Positions 25,577 to 35,049 are shown, counted from the first letter of the stretch. The stretch: 63,831 nt of DNA from an uncultured Collinsella sp. (GCA_900541235.1 UQIW01000017.1:1-63831), one strand, 5' to 3'. Translations and numbers: made by a program. The notes: a model not told the origin generated them from the sequence alone.

Positions 25577-27310
25577 CTACGAGTGGACAACCACGCACAG
25601 GCCGACTTTGATGCAGTCGTGAAGTGCCTTGGCGTCTGCCAGGCGCAGGTTGATGCAACCGTGGCTGCCGCACCACTTGTACGACTCGGCATTATCGAAG
25701 CTCTTGTCGTTTTGCCAGGTGGCATCGTGGAAGCCGATCATATTGCCCTCGAACGGCATCCAGTAGCTCACCGGGCTTTCGTATTTGGGTTTACCGGTCT
25801 CGGGGTCCTTGGCTCCGATCAGGGTACTGCCGCCGTCGTTGCTGTTGATCTGCCACACGCCTTCGGGGGTGGCGTCCTCGCCCGGCTTGCCCGAGATAAA
25901 GTTGGCCTCCCAAACGATATTTCCGCTCTCGTCATAGTAGCGCGCGTGCTGTTCGGACAAGTCGACGTCGATATACGCCTTCCAGTCGGGCTCTCCCTTT
26001 GCGGTAAAGGTGTCGGCCTTCTGGGAGTACTTGATCTCGATTTCTCCGGTCTGCTTGTTGTTAATGGCGTCCTCGACCTGCTTGGCGAGCGAGCTGCTGT
26101 CGATGGACCAACCAAAGTCACCGCCTTCGACGGCGCACTGCTTGCCATCGGCGCGCGTCCACCAGCGAGTGGAGCCCACGGTATTAAAGCCGTTGGCGAG
26201 CTCGGCTGCCCAGCTGCTGATCTGTGACGTATCGAGCGTGGGGCTGGCCGGATCGGCAAAGCTGATCCACTGTAAGACGGAGCTGCCATCAACCTTGCCG
26301 GCATCCTCGCCGTTGAGCTTGAGGGTCACGTTGACGCCCAGGAAGTTGTTGGCGGCATCGCATGCGGCCTGAATCTGATCATCGGTCAGCGTTCCATTGA
26401 GCGGCTCATAGGCATCGTTGCCGAGCTTGGAAAGATCAACGGTCTCGGCCAGCGAGGCAAGCTCGAGCTCGGCATATTTAATGACATGCTCGCGGTTGAG
26501 TTTTTCGTTGGAGCGCGCCTTCTCGACGGTAAACTTGCCGGCCTGCTCGTCATAGGAGCTATTTGCCTCGAACGTGCCCGAACGGCCCTCGTTAAACTCG
26601 TCGATGGCGGCGCCCAGATCCTTCTCAAACTGCTTTTGGTCAAAGGTGTCGGAGAGCATGGACAGGTCGACGTCTTGATCAAGATCGACTTCGTTGGAGG
26701 TAGCGGTTGTTTTGGTCTTGCCGCTTAAGGATTCCACAAGGCGGACCGGCCATACAAAGGCTTCGTTGTGGCTGATAATCTCTTTTGCGGCAGCTTCGCC
26801 GTCGACAATGGGCTCATCGGACTCGGGCTGATAGGTCCAGCTAAAGTCATTGCCTGTCACGGTGAGCTTATAGTGCTTCCATGCCGAGTTGACCTTGGTG
26901 GCGGCAGACGAAGCGTTGGAGAACGAGACGTCGACGCCGGCGATGGTGGTGTTGGGGTAGGCTACCTGCGAAAATGCTACGACGCCTACGATATAGACAA
27001 TGACGATTAGACCCAGGACGACAAAGAGCGTCGTCTTTTTGCCCGACTTATTGTTGCCGGCGGCCTTGCGCGCGGGGCCGCGATCGCCTCGAGCGTGCGT
27101 GGGGGGGTGCTTGGGCGCATTACCGTTTGCCTGGTGCTGCTGACGTTGTTGACGCTGCTGTCGCTGTTGGTTCGGGCGTTGGGAAGCGTTTGCCGCACCA
27201 CGCTGCTGACCGTGGCTCGGCGCGATAGGACGCGGCGACTGAACGCCGCCGGTGTGCCTGCTCGGCTGCTGCGGATCGGGAATCAGTTGAGTTCGATCGT
27301 TTTGCGACAT
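25577..27310 (-). CDS. L,D-transpeptidase (YkuD) with PG-binding-4 domain
   Basis: A 577-residue membrane-anchored cell-wall enzyme that forms 3-3 peptidoglycan crosslinks or anchors proteins. A cytoplasmic Pro/Gln/Arg-rich N terminus of about 80 residues is followed by one helix (TTLFVVLGLIVIVYIVGVVA), a long region with a duplicated peptidoglycan-binding-4-like domain, and a C-terminal YkuD domain. The catalytic site is IGFHDATW ... SHGCINLRLADAKAL near residue 550, with the essential cysteine. The start at 27310 is preferred because GAAGGA lies ten bases upstream; the ATG at 27319 would be too close to it. It stands alone in its transcription unit. Confidence 0.9.
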   Translation of the reverse strand: MSQNDRTQLIPDPQQPSRHTGGVQSPRPIAPSHGQQRGAANASQRPNQQRQQRQQRQQHQANGNAPKHPPTHARGDRGPARKAAGNNKSGKKTTLFVVLGLIVIVYIVGVVAFSQVAYPNTTIAGVDVSFSNASSAATKVNSAWKHYKLTVTGNDFSWTYQPESDEPIVDGEAAAKEIISHNEAFVWPVRLVESLSGKTKTTATSNEVDLDQDVDLSMLSDTFDQKQFEKDLGAAIDEFNEGRSGTFEANSSYDEQAGKFTVEKARSNEKLNREHVIKYAELELASLAETVDLSKLGNDAYEPLNGTLTDDQIQAACDAANNFLGVNVTLKLNGEDAGKVDGSSVLQWISFADPASPTLDTSQISSWAAELANGFNTVGSTRWWTRADGKQCAVEGGDFGWSIDSSSLAKQVEDAINNKQTGEIEIKYSQKADTFTAKGEPDWKAYIDVDLSEQHARYYDESGNIVWEANFISGKPGEDATPEGVWQINSNDGGSTLIGAKDPETGKPKYESPVSYWMPFEGNMIGFHDATWQNDKSFDNAESYKWCGSHGCINLRLADAKALHDCIKVGLCVVVHS

Positions 27311-27367
27311 CGTATGCATATCCTTCGATTTTCGCCTTGCGGTTCATCGTGTTTTTACTGGGCTTGC

Positions 27368-27373
27368 ATTATA
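27368..27373 (-). promoter_or_regulatory. Minus-strand -10 element for L,D-transpeptidase gene
   Basis: On the minus strand TATAAT (27373-27368) lies about 55 bases before the chosen start. No strong -35 hexamer is visible at the right spacing, so this is a partial promoter call based on a perfect -10 box. Confidence 0.5.
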
Positions 27374-27419
27374 GCGATTGCCCTACTGTTTGTGGTACGG
27401 AAACGGTGGCATTCAAAAG

Positions 27420-27441
27420 AGGTGGGACATTTGTCCCACCT
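27420..27441 (-). terminator. Terminator of L-serine ammonia-lyase gene
   Basis: A 10-bp perfect stem AGGTGGGACA / TGTCCCACCT with a two-base loop, about 19 bases past the stop on the minus strand, followed by CTTTTGAATG. It separates the lyase from the L,D-transpeptidase gene. Confidence 0.65.
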
Positions 27442-27459
27442 TTGAGTCGTTCTTTGCCG

Positions 27460-29067
27460 CTATCCGCACACACCGCATTTTGCACAGGCCGAAAGTGCGG
27501 CCGGAGCCTGCGCGATGCCGCCCTTTGCCGTCTCGCGCAGCGTGGCCGGCAACGCGTGGCCCACCGAAAGCATGACATGTGCCATCTGGTCAAACGGCAC
27601 CAAGCTCTTAATGCCTGCGAGGGCGAGTTGTGCCGAGCTAAAGGCCGCTGCCACGCCAATGGCGTTGCGGTTTTGGCAGGGCACCTCCACGAGGCCACCG
27701 ACGGGGTCACAAACGAGGCCCAGCAGGTTACTCAGCGCGATGGAACTGGCGTCGAGCGCCTGCTCGGGCGTGCCGCCGAGCATCTGCACCAGCGCGGCGG
27801 CTGCCATGGCAGCGGCGCTTCCCACCTCGGCTTGGCAGCCGCCCTCGGCGCCGGCAACGCAGGCGCTTGTGGTGAGGTTGAGGCCGATGGCGGCTGCGCA
27901 GTAGAGCGCGTCCATGACCTGCTCGTCGTCGAGCTGCAGGCGATCGGCGAGCGCCAGCACGCAGCCGGGCACAACACCCGCGGAGCCGGCCGTGGGGGCG
28001 GCGACGATCACGCCCATGGTAGCGGAGCGCTCGAGAACGGCCATGGCGCGGGCAACGGCGTCGGTCTGGACGGCGCCCATCAGGCTTGCACTCAAATCGT
28101 TGCAGCGGGTTGCTTCGACGAGCTTGGCCTCGCCGCCGATAAGCCCGCCGAGCGATCGCTGCGGATTAGCGATGGGGGCTGTGGTCTCCTCGCGCATGAC
28201 GTCGAGCACGCGGCGCATGGCGGCGACGGCGTGAGCCTCGCCGGTCAGACGCGCCTCGCGAACGGCCATGACGGCGCCGATGCTGAGCCCCAGTTCCTCG
28301 CACGCATCGAGCAGCTGCTCGCCGTCGTCGAAGATTTCCTTGGCCGAGACGCCGGGGGAGAGCGACGAGGCAGAACCGGGGAGCTCGATAAACGTTGCGT
28401 AATCGACATTGTCGAGCTTGCGCAGCATGGGGACGACGGTGTCGTCGGGCGCGCCGTCGGTCTCAAAGACGGAGTAGGCCTGGCCGCCCACTTCGGTTCG
28501 GTAGGTGCGGCAGAAGGCGATGTTCACGTGGGCGTAGGCGAGCAGGTTGGTGAGCGCGGCGAGTACACCGGGGACGTCCTTGTGTGCCACGAAGAGCGTG
28601 GAGTACATACCCGAGATGTCGACGCCGACGCCGTTAATGCGGCTAATGCGCATCTTGCCGCCGCCCAGGCTCTCGCCGCGGACCTGTGCCGTGGCGCCCG
28701 TGTCGTCGACCATGTCGATATCGACGGTATTGGGGTGGATGGAGGCGTCGTCGCCCTTGATGTCAAAGTGATATTCGAGGCCCTGCTCGCGTGCGAGGTT
28801 GAAGGCCTGCTTGATATTCTCGTCATCGGTGTCGAGGCCCAGGATGCCCGCGACGAGCGCACGGTCGGTGCCGTGGCCGCGGTAGGTGTGGGCGAAGGAG
28901 TTCCACAGGCCAAAGGTGACCTTGGTAATGCGGCCTTCTAGCAGGCTGGCGGCAACTTGGGCGCAGCGCAGGGCGCCGGCGGTGTGCGATGAGCTGGGGC
29001 CGACCATGACGGGGCCCAAGATCTCGAATGCTGAGGTCGTAGCTAGTGTTTGCGGCTTGCCTGCCAT
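27460..29067 (-). CDS. sdaA: L-serine ammonia-lyase, single-chain iron-sulfur type
   Basis: A 535-residue [4Fe-4S] enzyme deaminating L-serine to pyruvate. The N-terminal beta domain has GPVMVGPSSSHTAGALR and a following ACT-like region; the C-terminal alpha domain has APTAGSAGVVPGCVLA and the cluster cysteines in SACVAGAEGGCQAEVGSA and VCDPVGGLVEVPCQNRN. The protein ends CAKCGVCG; in the Legionella enzyme a C-terminal cysteine plugs the active site, and this tail could act similarly (inference). The start at 29067 follows AAAGGAG; upstream codons run into the inverted repeat. Confidence 0.93.
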   Translation of the reverse strand: MAGKPQTLATTSAFEILGPVMVGPSSSHTAGALRCAQVAASLLEGRITKVTFGLWNSFAHTYRGHGTDRALVAGILGLDTDDENIKQAFNLAREQGLEYHFDIKGDDASIHPNTVDIDMVDDTGATAQVRGESLGGGKMRISRINGVGVDISGMYSTLFVAHKDVPGVLAALTNLLAYAHVNIAFCRTYRTEVGGQAYSVFETDGAPDDTVVPMLRKLDNVDYATFIELPGSASSLSPGVSAKEIFDDGEQLLDACEELGLSIGAVMAVREARLTGEAHAVAAMRRVLDVMREETTAPIANPQRSLGGLIGGEAKLVEATRCNDLSASLMGAVQTDAVARAMAVLERSATMGVIVAAPTAGSAGVVPGCVLALADRLQLDDEQVMDALYCAAAIGLNLTTSACVAGAEGGCQAEVGSAAAMAAAALVQMLGGTPEQALDASSIALSNLLGLVCDPVGGLVEVPCQNRNAIGVAAAFSSAQLALAGIKSLVPFDQMAHVMLSVGHALPATLRETAKGGIAQAPAALSACAKCGVCG

Positions 29068-29092
29068 GGGTGCTCCTTTAATCTGTCCCGTC

Positions 29093-29213
29093 GTCCCGAG
29101 GGGCGGGGCATAAGGTCGCCTGCTCGGACAGTCCTGCTCGCACGGAGAGCACATTAAGTGCTCTCCGGCTCGTGCGGAACTCGCGATCGACCTTATGCCC
29201 CGCCCCTCGGGAC
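29093..29213. repeat. 121-bp inverted repeat with nested hairpin
   Basis: Bases 29093-29118 and 29188-29213 are perfect reverse complements (26 bp). Inside is a second hairpin, GGAGAGCAC/GTGCTCTCC, with further pairing of GCAC...GTGC around it. It lies 26 bases upstream of the sdaA start and beyond the metK terminator, so it is either the 5' leader of sdaA or an independent palindromic element. Confidence 0.85.
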
Positions 29214-29311
29214 TAAGGATACATGGTTGGAGTTGCTATACTGCAAAATTTATCGGCCTGTGACCTATTCCATGTCCCAGGTCGGCTCATCTTCGCTACC
29301 GGTTAAATAAA

Positions 29312-29345
29312 AAAAGAAGTACCGGTTGGAACCGGTACTTCTTTT
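29312..29345 (-). terminator. Terminator of metK
   Basis: A perfect stem, AAAAGAAGTACCGGTT paired with its complement across a two-base loop. On the minus strand it is followed by TTTTATTTAA, giving a strong intrinsic terminator about 40 bases beyond the metK stop. Confidence 0.85.
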
Positions 29346-29383
29346 GAAAGTGCATATGTTGTTGTGACCTTAGCGGTTCTTAA

Positions 29384-30664
29384 TTACAGGCCGCAGGCTG
29401 CTTTGAGTTCTTCGACTCGATCGGTTTTCTCCCAGGTGAAGTCGGCGTCTTCGCGGCCGAAGTGACCGTAGGCTGCTGTTTTCTCGTAGATGGGGCGACG
29501 CAGGTCTAGGTCGCGGATGATTGCGCCCGGGCGCAGGTCGAAGGTCTTCTCTACGGCTTCAACGATCTTGTCCTCGGCAACATGCGCGGTACCGAAGGTG
29601 TCGACCATGATTGAGAGGGGCTTGGAAACGCCGATGGCGTAGGCAAGCTCGACCTCGCAGCGGTCGGCCAGACCGGCGGCGACCACGTTCTTGGCGACCC
29701 AGCGCGCGGCATACGCGGCGGAGCGGTCGACCTTGGTGCAGTCCTTGCCGCTAAAGGCGCCACCGCCGTGACGACCGTAGCCGCCGTAGGTGTCGACGAT
29801 GATCTTGCGGCCGGTGAGTCCCGTGTCGCCCATGGGGCCGCCCACGACAAAGCGACCGGTGGGGTTCACGTAGATATCGGCATTATCCCACGGCATGTTC
29901 TCGGCGGCCATGACCGGGGTGATGACGTGCTCGATGAGGCCGGCCTTGATCTTGCCCATGTCCTCGATCTCGGCGGCGTGCTGCGTGGAGATAACGATGG
30001 TCGTGACCTCGACGGGCTTGCCTTCCTCGTAGCGCACGGTGACCTGGGTTTTGCCGTCGGGACGCAGATAGGCGAGGGTGCCGTCGTGGCGCACGGCAGC
30101 CAGGCGCTCGGCCAGGCGGCTTGCCAGGTAGTGCGGCATGGGCATGAGGGTCTTGGTCTCGTTGGAGGCATAACCAAACATCATGCCCTGGTCGCCGGCA
30201 CCGATCAGGTCGATCGGGTCGGTGGTAGCGCCGGTCTGGGTCTCGAAGGACTCGTCGACGCCCTGGGCGATATCGGGCGACTGCTCGTGGATGAGGCTCA
30301 TAACGCCGCAGGTATCGCAGTCAAAACCGAATTTGGCGCGGTTGTAGCCAATGCGGCGGATAACGCCGCGGGCGATTTCCTGCACGTCGACGTAGGCCTG
30401 GGTGCGGATCTCGCCGGCAACGATGACGGTGCCGGTGGTCACGAGGGTCTCGCAGGCGCAGCGGACGTTCTCCACGTTGGCGGGCACGCCGTTGGGGGCG
30501 ATGTAGCCCTGCTCCTGGAGCTCTATTTCTTTGGCGAGGATTGCGTCGAGGACGGCGTCGCTGATCTGGTCAGCGATCTTATCGGGATGACCTTCGGTCA
30601 CCGACTCCGACGTAAAAACAAAGGACCCGTGTTGGGGCGGGATGGAACGAAGTTCTTCTGACAT
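29384..30664 (-). CDS. metK: S-adenosylmethionine synthetase
   Basis: A 426-residue MetK, making SAM from methionine and ATP in the cytoplasm. Signatures are TSESVTEGHPDKIADQISDA at the N terminus, GAGDQGMMFGYA, and GGGAFSGKDCTKVDRSAAY with the phosphate-binding loop. Length is slightly above the typical 390-400 because of small insertions. It is a single-gene unit ending at a strong terminator; SAM produced here is also the methyl donor for the corrin methylases and RsmB in this window. Confidence 0.96.
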   Translation of the reverse strand: MSEELRSIPPQHGSFVFTSESVTEGHPDKIADQISDAVLDAILAKEIELQEQGYIAPNGVPANVENVRCACETLVTTGTVIVAGEIRTQAYVDVQEIARGVIRRIGYNRAKFGFDCDTCGVMSLIHEQSPDIAQGVDESFETQTGATTDPIDLIGAGDQGMMFGYASNETKTLMPMPHYLASRLAERLAAVRHDGTLAYLRPDGKTQVTVRYEEGKPVEVTTIVISTQHAAEIEDMGKIKAGLIEHVITPVMAAENMPWDNADIYVNPTGRFVVGGPMGDTGLTGRKIIVDTYGGYGRHGGGAFSGKDCTKVDRSAAYAARWVAKNVVAAGLADRCEVELAYAIGVSKPLSIMVDTFGTAHVAEDKIVEAVEKTFDLRPGAIIRDLDLRRPIYEKTAAYGHFGREDADFTWEKTDRVEELKAACGL

Positions 30665-30770
30665 GATTGTCCTTTCAAAAACGTGTCCCGGCGACCGTTA
30701 CCATTCCGCCGGGCTCTCTATGCAAGGGCACATCATAGCGCGTAAATCAAACATTCACACCCTTTCCGCA
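30665..30770 (-). promoter_or_regulatory. metK leader and -10 candidate
   Basis: On the minus strand TATGAT at about 30738-30733 is the best -10 box, with no convincing -35. Between it and the gene is a 7-bp GC stem (CCCGGCG/CGCCGGG, 30712-30686). I see none of the SAM riboswitch core motifs. Confidence 0.35.
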
Positions 30771-30931
30771 CCTACTCATTGGGGACAGACTTAAATGACC
30801 AACCGGGTATTCATTGGGTATTCATTGGGGAGAGACTTAAATGAACAGCCTTAGACTCTCTTGTGGCACCTGGGGACACTCCTTGTCAGTCAGCTCCGAC
30901 TGGTCATTTAAGTCTGTCCCCAATGAGTAGG
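30771..30931. repeat. 161-bp inverted-repeat element with internal third copy
   Basis: Bases 30771-30801 and 30901-30931 are perfect reverse complements over 31 bp, containing ATTGGGGACAGACTTAAATG. A third, direct, imperfect copy of the same motif (TTCATTGGGGAGAGACTT...) lies at about 30820-30843. The element fills the gap between divergent metK and gltX. The motif resembles the REP-like palindromes that accompany RAYT transposases in other bacteria (recollection, not a search). No coding frame of note lies inside. Confidence 0.85.
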
Positions 30932-31012
30932 TCGGTGCCCTTTGTGCGGAGGTTGCTTTGATGCTTTATACTGGTGCGGTTAGACATCCATCCTGCAATC
31001 GAGGAGATATCC

Positions 31013-32488
31013 ATGGCATCAGACGTTCGCGTCCGCTTTGCACCCTCACCGACGGGCAAGCTGCACATCGGCGGCGCCCGCACCGCTATCTATAACTGGG
31101 CTTTCGCCCGTGCTAACGGCGGCACGTTCATCCTGCGCATCGACGACACCGACCCCACCCGCTCCACCGACGAGAACACGCAGATCATCCTGCGCGCCAT
31201 GCGTTGGCTGGGCCTGGACTGGGACGAGGGTCCCGAGGTGGGCGGCGATTTTGGCCCCTACGCCCAGACCGAGCGCCTGGACCTGTACAAGCAGGCCGCC
31301 CAGAAGCTTTGGGACGAGGGCAAGGCCTATCCCTGCTTCTGCACCAAGGAGCAGCTCGAAGCCGACCGCAAGGCCGCGCAGGAGCGCAAGGACCCCTTCC
31401 AGGGCTATCAGCGCCGTTGCCGCGATCTTGATCCCGAGGAGGCCCGCCGTCGCATCGAGGCCGGCGAGTCCTACGTCCTTCGCATCAAGGTGCCCGAGGA
31501 CCGCGGCGACGTCGTCATCCACGACGCCGTCCACGGCGGGGTAACCTTCGACGCCAAGGAGCTTGACGACTTTGTCATCTTCCGTTCCGACGGCACGCCC
31601 ACGTACAACTTCGCGACCGTCGTCGATGACGCCATGATGAAGATCACTCACGTCATCCGCGGCGACGACCACCTGTCCAACACCCCGCGTCAAGTCATGG
31701 TCTACGAGGCCCTCGGCGCGCCCGTGCCTACGTTCGCCCACATCTCCATGATCTTGGGTGCCGACGGCAAGAAGCTCTCCAAGCGCCACGGCGCCACCTC
31801 GGTGGAGGAGTACCGCGACGCCGGCTACCTGTCCGACGCCTTCGTCAACTACTTGGCGCTGCTCGGCTGGTCGCTCGACGGCGAGACCACGATCATCCCG
31901 CGCGATGTCCTGGCCAGCAAGTTCTCGCTCGACCGCATCTCCAAGAACCCGGCGACCTTCGACCCCAAGAAGCTCGACTGGGTCAATGCCGAGTACATCA
32001 ACGGCATGTCCGATGCTCAGTTTGCCGACGAGATCATGGTCCCCGAGCTGCACGAGGCGGGTCTCATCGAGGGTAACGTCGAGTACGGCGAGGATTGGAT
32101 CGACGCGCTTGCCGCCATCGTCAAGCCGCGCACCAAGATGCCGGCCGACGCCGTGACCGTCGCCGCTCCCATTTTCGCTACGGCCGAGACGCTCGAGTAT
32201 GACGAGAAATCCGTCAACAAGGGCCTGGCCAAGGAGGGCATGGGTGCCATTCTTGATGCCGCCAAGGCCGCGCTTGAGGGTGTGAACGAGTGGACGGCTG
32301 CCAACATCGACGCCGCGCTTGAGCCGCTGCCCGAGCAGATGGACCTCAAGAAGCGCGTGGTGTTCCAGGCCGTGCGCGTCGCCGTCTGCGGCAACATGGT
32401 GAGCCCTCCGCTGGGCGAGACCATGGCGCTCGTCGGCCGCGACGACTGCCTGGCGCGCATCGATCGCGCCCGCACGATGGCGCTTTAA
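31013..32488 (+). CDS. gltX: Glutamate--tRNA ligase
   Basis: A 491-residue class I aminoacyl-tRNA synthetase charging tRNA-Glu. It has VRFAPSPTGKLHIGGARTA with the HIGH-type motif near residue 16, RIDDTDPTRST, and the KMSKS equivalent KKLSKRHGATS near residue 253, then the C-terminal anticodon-binding helices. The start at 31013 follows GAGGAGATAT. TATACT at 30969-30974 is a likely -10 box just upstream. Glutamyl-tRNA is also the source of tetrapyrroles in bacteria with the C5 route, but nothing else of that route is nearby. Confidence 0.96.
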   Translation: MASDVRVRFAPSPTGKLHIGGARTAIYNWAFARANGGTFILRIDDTDPTRSTDENTQIILRAMRWLGLDWDEGPEVGGDFGPYAQTERLDLYKQAAQKLWDEGKAYPCFCTKEQLEADRKAAQERKDPFQGYQRRCRDLDPEEARRRIEAGESYVLRIKVPEDRGDVVIHDAVHGGVTFDAKELDDFVIFRSDGTPTYNFATVVDDAMMKITHVIRGDDHLSNTPRQVMVYEALGAPVPTFAHISMILGADGKKLSKRHGATSVEEYRDAGYLSDAFVNYLALLGWSLDGETTIIPRDVLASKFSLDRISKNPATFDPKKLDWVNAEYINGMSDAQFADEIMVPELHEAGLIEGNVEYGEDWIDALAAIVKPRTKMPADAVTVAAPIFATAETLEYDEKSVNKGLAKEGMGAILDAAKAALEGVNEWTAANIDAALEPLPEQMDLKKRVVFQAVRVAVCGNMVSPPLGETMALVGRDDCLARIDRARTMAL

Positions 32489-32510
32489 TCGCTGCGCAAA
32501 CGTTTGTATC

Positions 32511-32545
32511 CGAGCCCCGTTCACCCTGAGCGGGGTTCTTGTTTC
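32511..32545 (+). terminator. Terminator after gltX
   Basis: AGCCCCGTTCA pairs with TGAGCGGGGTT around CCC, followed by CTTGTTTC. It lies about 25 bases past the gltX stop and before the ribosome site of priA. Confidence 0.6.
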
Positions 32546-32577
32546 TGTAGACGAATGGGATGGGAGGTGCTGGGGCC

Positions 32578-35031
32578 ATGGCCGAGCAACTTTCGCTGTT
32601 TGGTTCGCCGGATCCGGAGGAGACTCCGAAGTCCGCGGCTCCTGCCGCCGCCCCGACGCAGCTTAAACCTACACCTGAGCCCATCGCCGCCTATGCGAGC
32701 GTGGTTCTCGACATCCCGGCGCGTGCGCTGTTCGAGCCGTTTGCCTACGGCATTCCGCAGCCACTCGCCAACGATGTCCAGATCGGCTCCACCGTCCTAG
32801 TTCATTTTGGCAACCGTGCGGCCGCGGGCTATGTCGTCGACATTGCTCCTGAGCTGGGCGATCTGCAGGGCAACAACGCCCTCGACCCTGCGCGCATCAA
32901 GCCCATCGAGGCCATCCTCAGCAAACCGCTCTTTACCGCCGAAGCCGCCCGTATCGCACACTGGATGAGCCGCGAGTACGTCGCAACGCTTTCCGAGTGC
33001 CTGCGCCTGTTCTTGCCTCCGGGCGGCAGCCCGCGCGTGGTCAAGGGTGACGACGGCGCATGGTCGGTTGAGCGCCCAGCCGTCAAGCCTATCCAAAACC
33101 GTTGGGTCATGCTTACGCCCGAGGGTTTCGACTATACGCCGCCCAAGACTGCAGTTCGCCAGCGTCAGCTCATTGAGGCGCTCCAGTGCGGCCCGGTCAC
33201 GACGCGCGACCTCAACCTTCTCTATAACAGCATGTCGGCGACCATCAAGGCGCTCGAAAAACGCGGCGTCGTGGTTGTGGAGGAGCGCCGCGCCTGGCGT
33301 GGATGCAGCGAGCAGACCACGCTGTCCTCGGCAAGCGGCAAGGCGCCGGTCGCACTTACCAACGGCCAGCAGCAGGCGCTCGCGCAGATTGAGCGCGCCC
33401 GTCTTGACGCCCACGGAGACGTGGTCCTTGTCGACGGCGTCACCGGCTCCGGCAAAACCGAGGTGTACCTCTCCGCCATCGAGCGCGTGCTCGCAGCCGG
33501 TCGCTCGGCGTGCGTGCTCGTGCCCGAGATCTCGCTGACGGCCCAAACCGTCGGCCGCTTTCGCTCGCGCTTTGGTGAGACGGTCGCCGTGTTCCATTCG
33601 CGCCTTTCGGCCGGCGAGCGCCTGGACCAGTGGGATATGGTCGCCAGCGGTGCCGCGCGCGTGGTCGTGGGCGCCCGCTCGGCGCTCTTTTGCCCGCTTG
33701 ACGACCTGGGCCTCATCATCATCGACGAGGAGCACGAGACCAGCTATAAGCAAGGGTCCAGCCCGCGTTACCACGCGCGCGAGGTGGCGGCCGAGATGGC
33801 GCGGCGCTACCGCTGCCCGCTCGTGTTGGGCTCCGCCACGCCTTCTGCTGAGGCCCTCGATCGCTGCCGCCGTGGCACGTATAACGGTGCCACCTGGACG
33901 CGCGTCGAGATGCCCGAGCGCCCGGGACACGCAGTCCTGCCGACGGTTCGGATCGCCGACCTGCGCCGTGAGTTCTCGCACGGCAGTCGTTCCATGTTCT
34001 CAAAACCGCTGATGGAGGGCCTGGAGCGCGTGGTCGAGCGCCGCGAGAAGGCCGTGCTGCTGCATAACCGCCGTGGCTTTGCGCCGTTTCTGATGTGCCG
34101 CGAATGCGGCTGCGTGCCCACCTGCAACCACTGCTCCACCGCGCTTACGTATCACGAGCGCACACACACGCTGCAGTGCCACACCTGCGGTTCGTCTTGG
34201 CGCGTGCAGCCGTATCCCGCGCCCACGAGCCGTTGCCCCAAATGTGGCAGTCGCTACCTGGCAAAAATGGGTCTGGGCACTCAACAGATCGAGGACGCGC
34301 TGCACCAGATGCTTCCTGAGGATGTCGCCATTATTCGCATGGATGCCGATTCCACGCGCGGCAAGGATGCGCACAAAAAGCTGCTCGAGCAATTCGATGC
34401 GGCCGATTGCGCCGTTTTGCTGGGCACCCAAATGATCGCAAAGGGTCTCGACTTTCCCGAGGTCACGCTCGTGGGCGTGGTCAATGCCGACTTCGCCCTC
34501 AAGCTGCCGGACTTCCGCGCAGGGGAGCGCGCCTACGACCTGCTGGAACAGGTGGCGGGCCGTGCCGGTCGCGGCGATCGTCCCGGCGAGGTGATCATCC
34601 AGACCTACCTGCCCGATGACCCGGTAATTCGCGCCGTCGCTGAGCACGACCGTTCGATCTTTACCGACTACGACCTGGATCAGCGCCGCGACGCGCTGTA
34701 CCCGCCGTTTGTTCGCCTGGTCAACATTTTGGTGTGGTCGGCGAACCGAGACGACGCGCAGGACTACATCGAGCGCATTGCAAAGCTTCTTAAGCGCCGT
34801 TGGCATGCCGCCGCGCCCGACTTTTTGCGGGCGGGCAGCGCGGTGCCGCAGGTGCTGGGCCCAGCTTCGTGTGTAATCGAGAGAGCCAAGGACCGTTACC
34901 GCTTCCATCTGCTTGTGAAGTCGCCCGTGGGGTACCATGTCTCTGATGATATCGACGCCTGCCTCAAAGAGGCGGGCTCTGTGCGCGGCGTGAGCGTGAG
35001 CGTTGACGTCGACGCCTATGATTTGATGTAA
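32578..35031 (+). CDS. priA: Primosomal replication-restart helicase PriA
   Basis: An 817-residue superfamily 2 helicase that restarts stalled forks. After an N-terminal DNA-binding domain come Walker A DGVTGSGKTEVYLS (about residue 286), motif II IIIDEEHETSYKQ (about 382), and two zinc-binding cysteine pairs sets between residues 506 and 557 (CRECGCVPTCNHC and CHTCG ... CPKCG). GTQMIAKGLDFPEVTLVGV and QVAGRAGRGDRPGEV are helicase motifs V and VI. All functional motifs are present, unlike the helicase-dead PriA of some actinobacteria. The start at 32578 follows GGGAGG. Confidence 0.95.
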   Translation: MAEQLSLFGSPDPEETPKSAAPAAAPTQLKPTPEPIAAYASVVLDIPARALFEPFAYGIPQPLANDVQIGSTVLVHFGNRAAAGYVVDIAPELGDLQGNNALDPARIKPIEAILSKPLFTAEAARIAHWMSREYVATLSECLRLFLPPGGSPRVVKGDDGAWSVERPAVKPIQNRWVMLTPEGFDYTPPKTAVRQRQLIEALQCGPVTTRDLNLLYNSMSATIKALEKRGVVVVEERRAWRGCSEQTTLSSASGKAPVALTNGQQQALAQIERARLDAHGDVVLVDGVTGSGKTEVYLSAIERVLAAGRSACVLVPEISLTAQTVGRFRSRFGETVAVFHSRLSAGERLDQWDMVASGAARVVVGARSALFCPLDDLGLIIIDEEHETSYKQGSSPRYHAREVAAEMARRYRCPLVLGSATPSAEALDRCRRGTYNGATWTRVEMPERPGHAVLPTVRIADLRREFSHGSRSMFSKPLMEGLERVVERREKAVLLHNRRGFAPFLMCRECGCVPTCNHCSTALTYHERTHTLQCHTCGSSWRVQPYPAPTSRCPKCGSRYLAKMGLGTQQIEDALHQMLPEDVAIIRMDADSTRGKDAHKKLLEQFDAADCAVLLGTQMIAKGLDFPEVTLVGVVNADFALKLPDFRAGERAYDLLEQVAGRAGRGDRPGEVIIQTYLPDDPVIRAVAEHDRSIFTDYDLDQRRDALYPPFVRLVNILVWSANRDDAQDYIERIAKLLKRRWHAAAPDFLRAGSAVPQVLGPASCVIERAKDRYRFHLLVKSPVGYHVSDDIDACLKEAGSVRGVSVSVDVDAYDLM

Positions 35032-35049
35032 CAACCCGAAAGGATGGCC

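Noticed and set aside
30665..30770. SAM riboswitch upstream of metK
   Set aside because: Only a short GC hairpin is present; the conserved SAM-I, SAM-II or SAM-IV core sequences are not seen.
31046..32524. A 492-codon minus-strand frame opposite gltX, and a similar 538-codon one at 34000-35616 opposite priA/def
   Set aside because: Both are antisense shadows of well-supported genes and show no ribosome site or recognisable protein.
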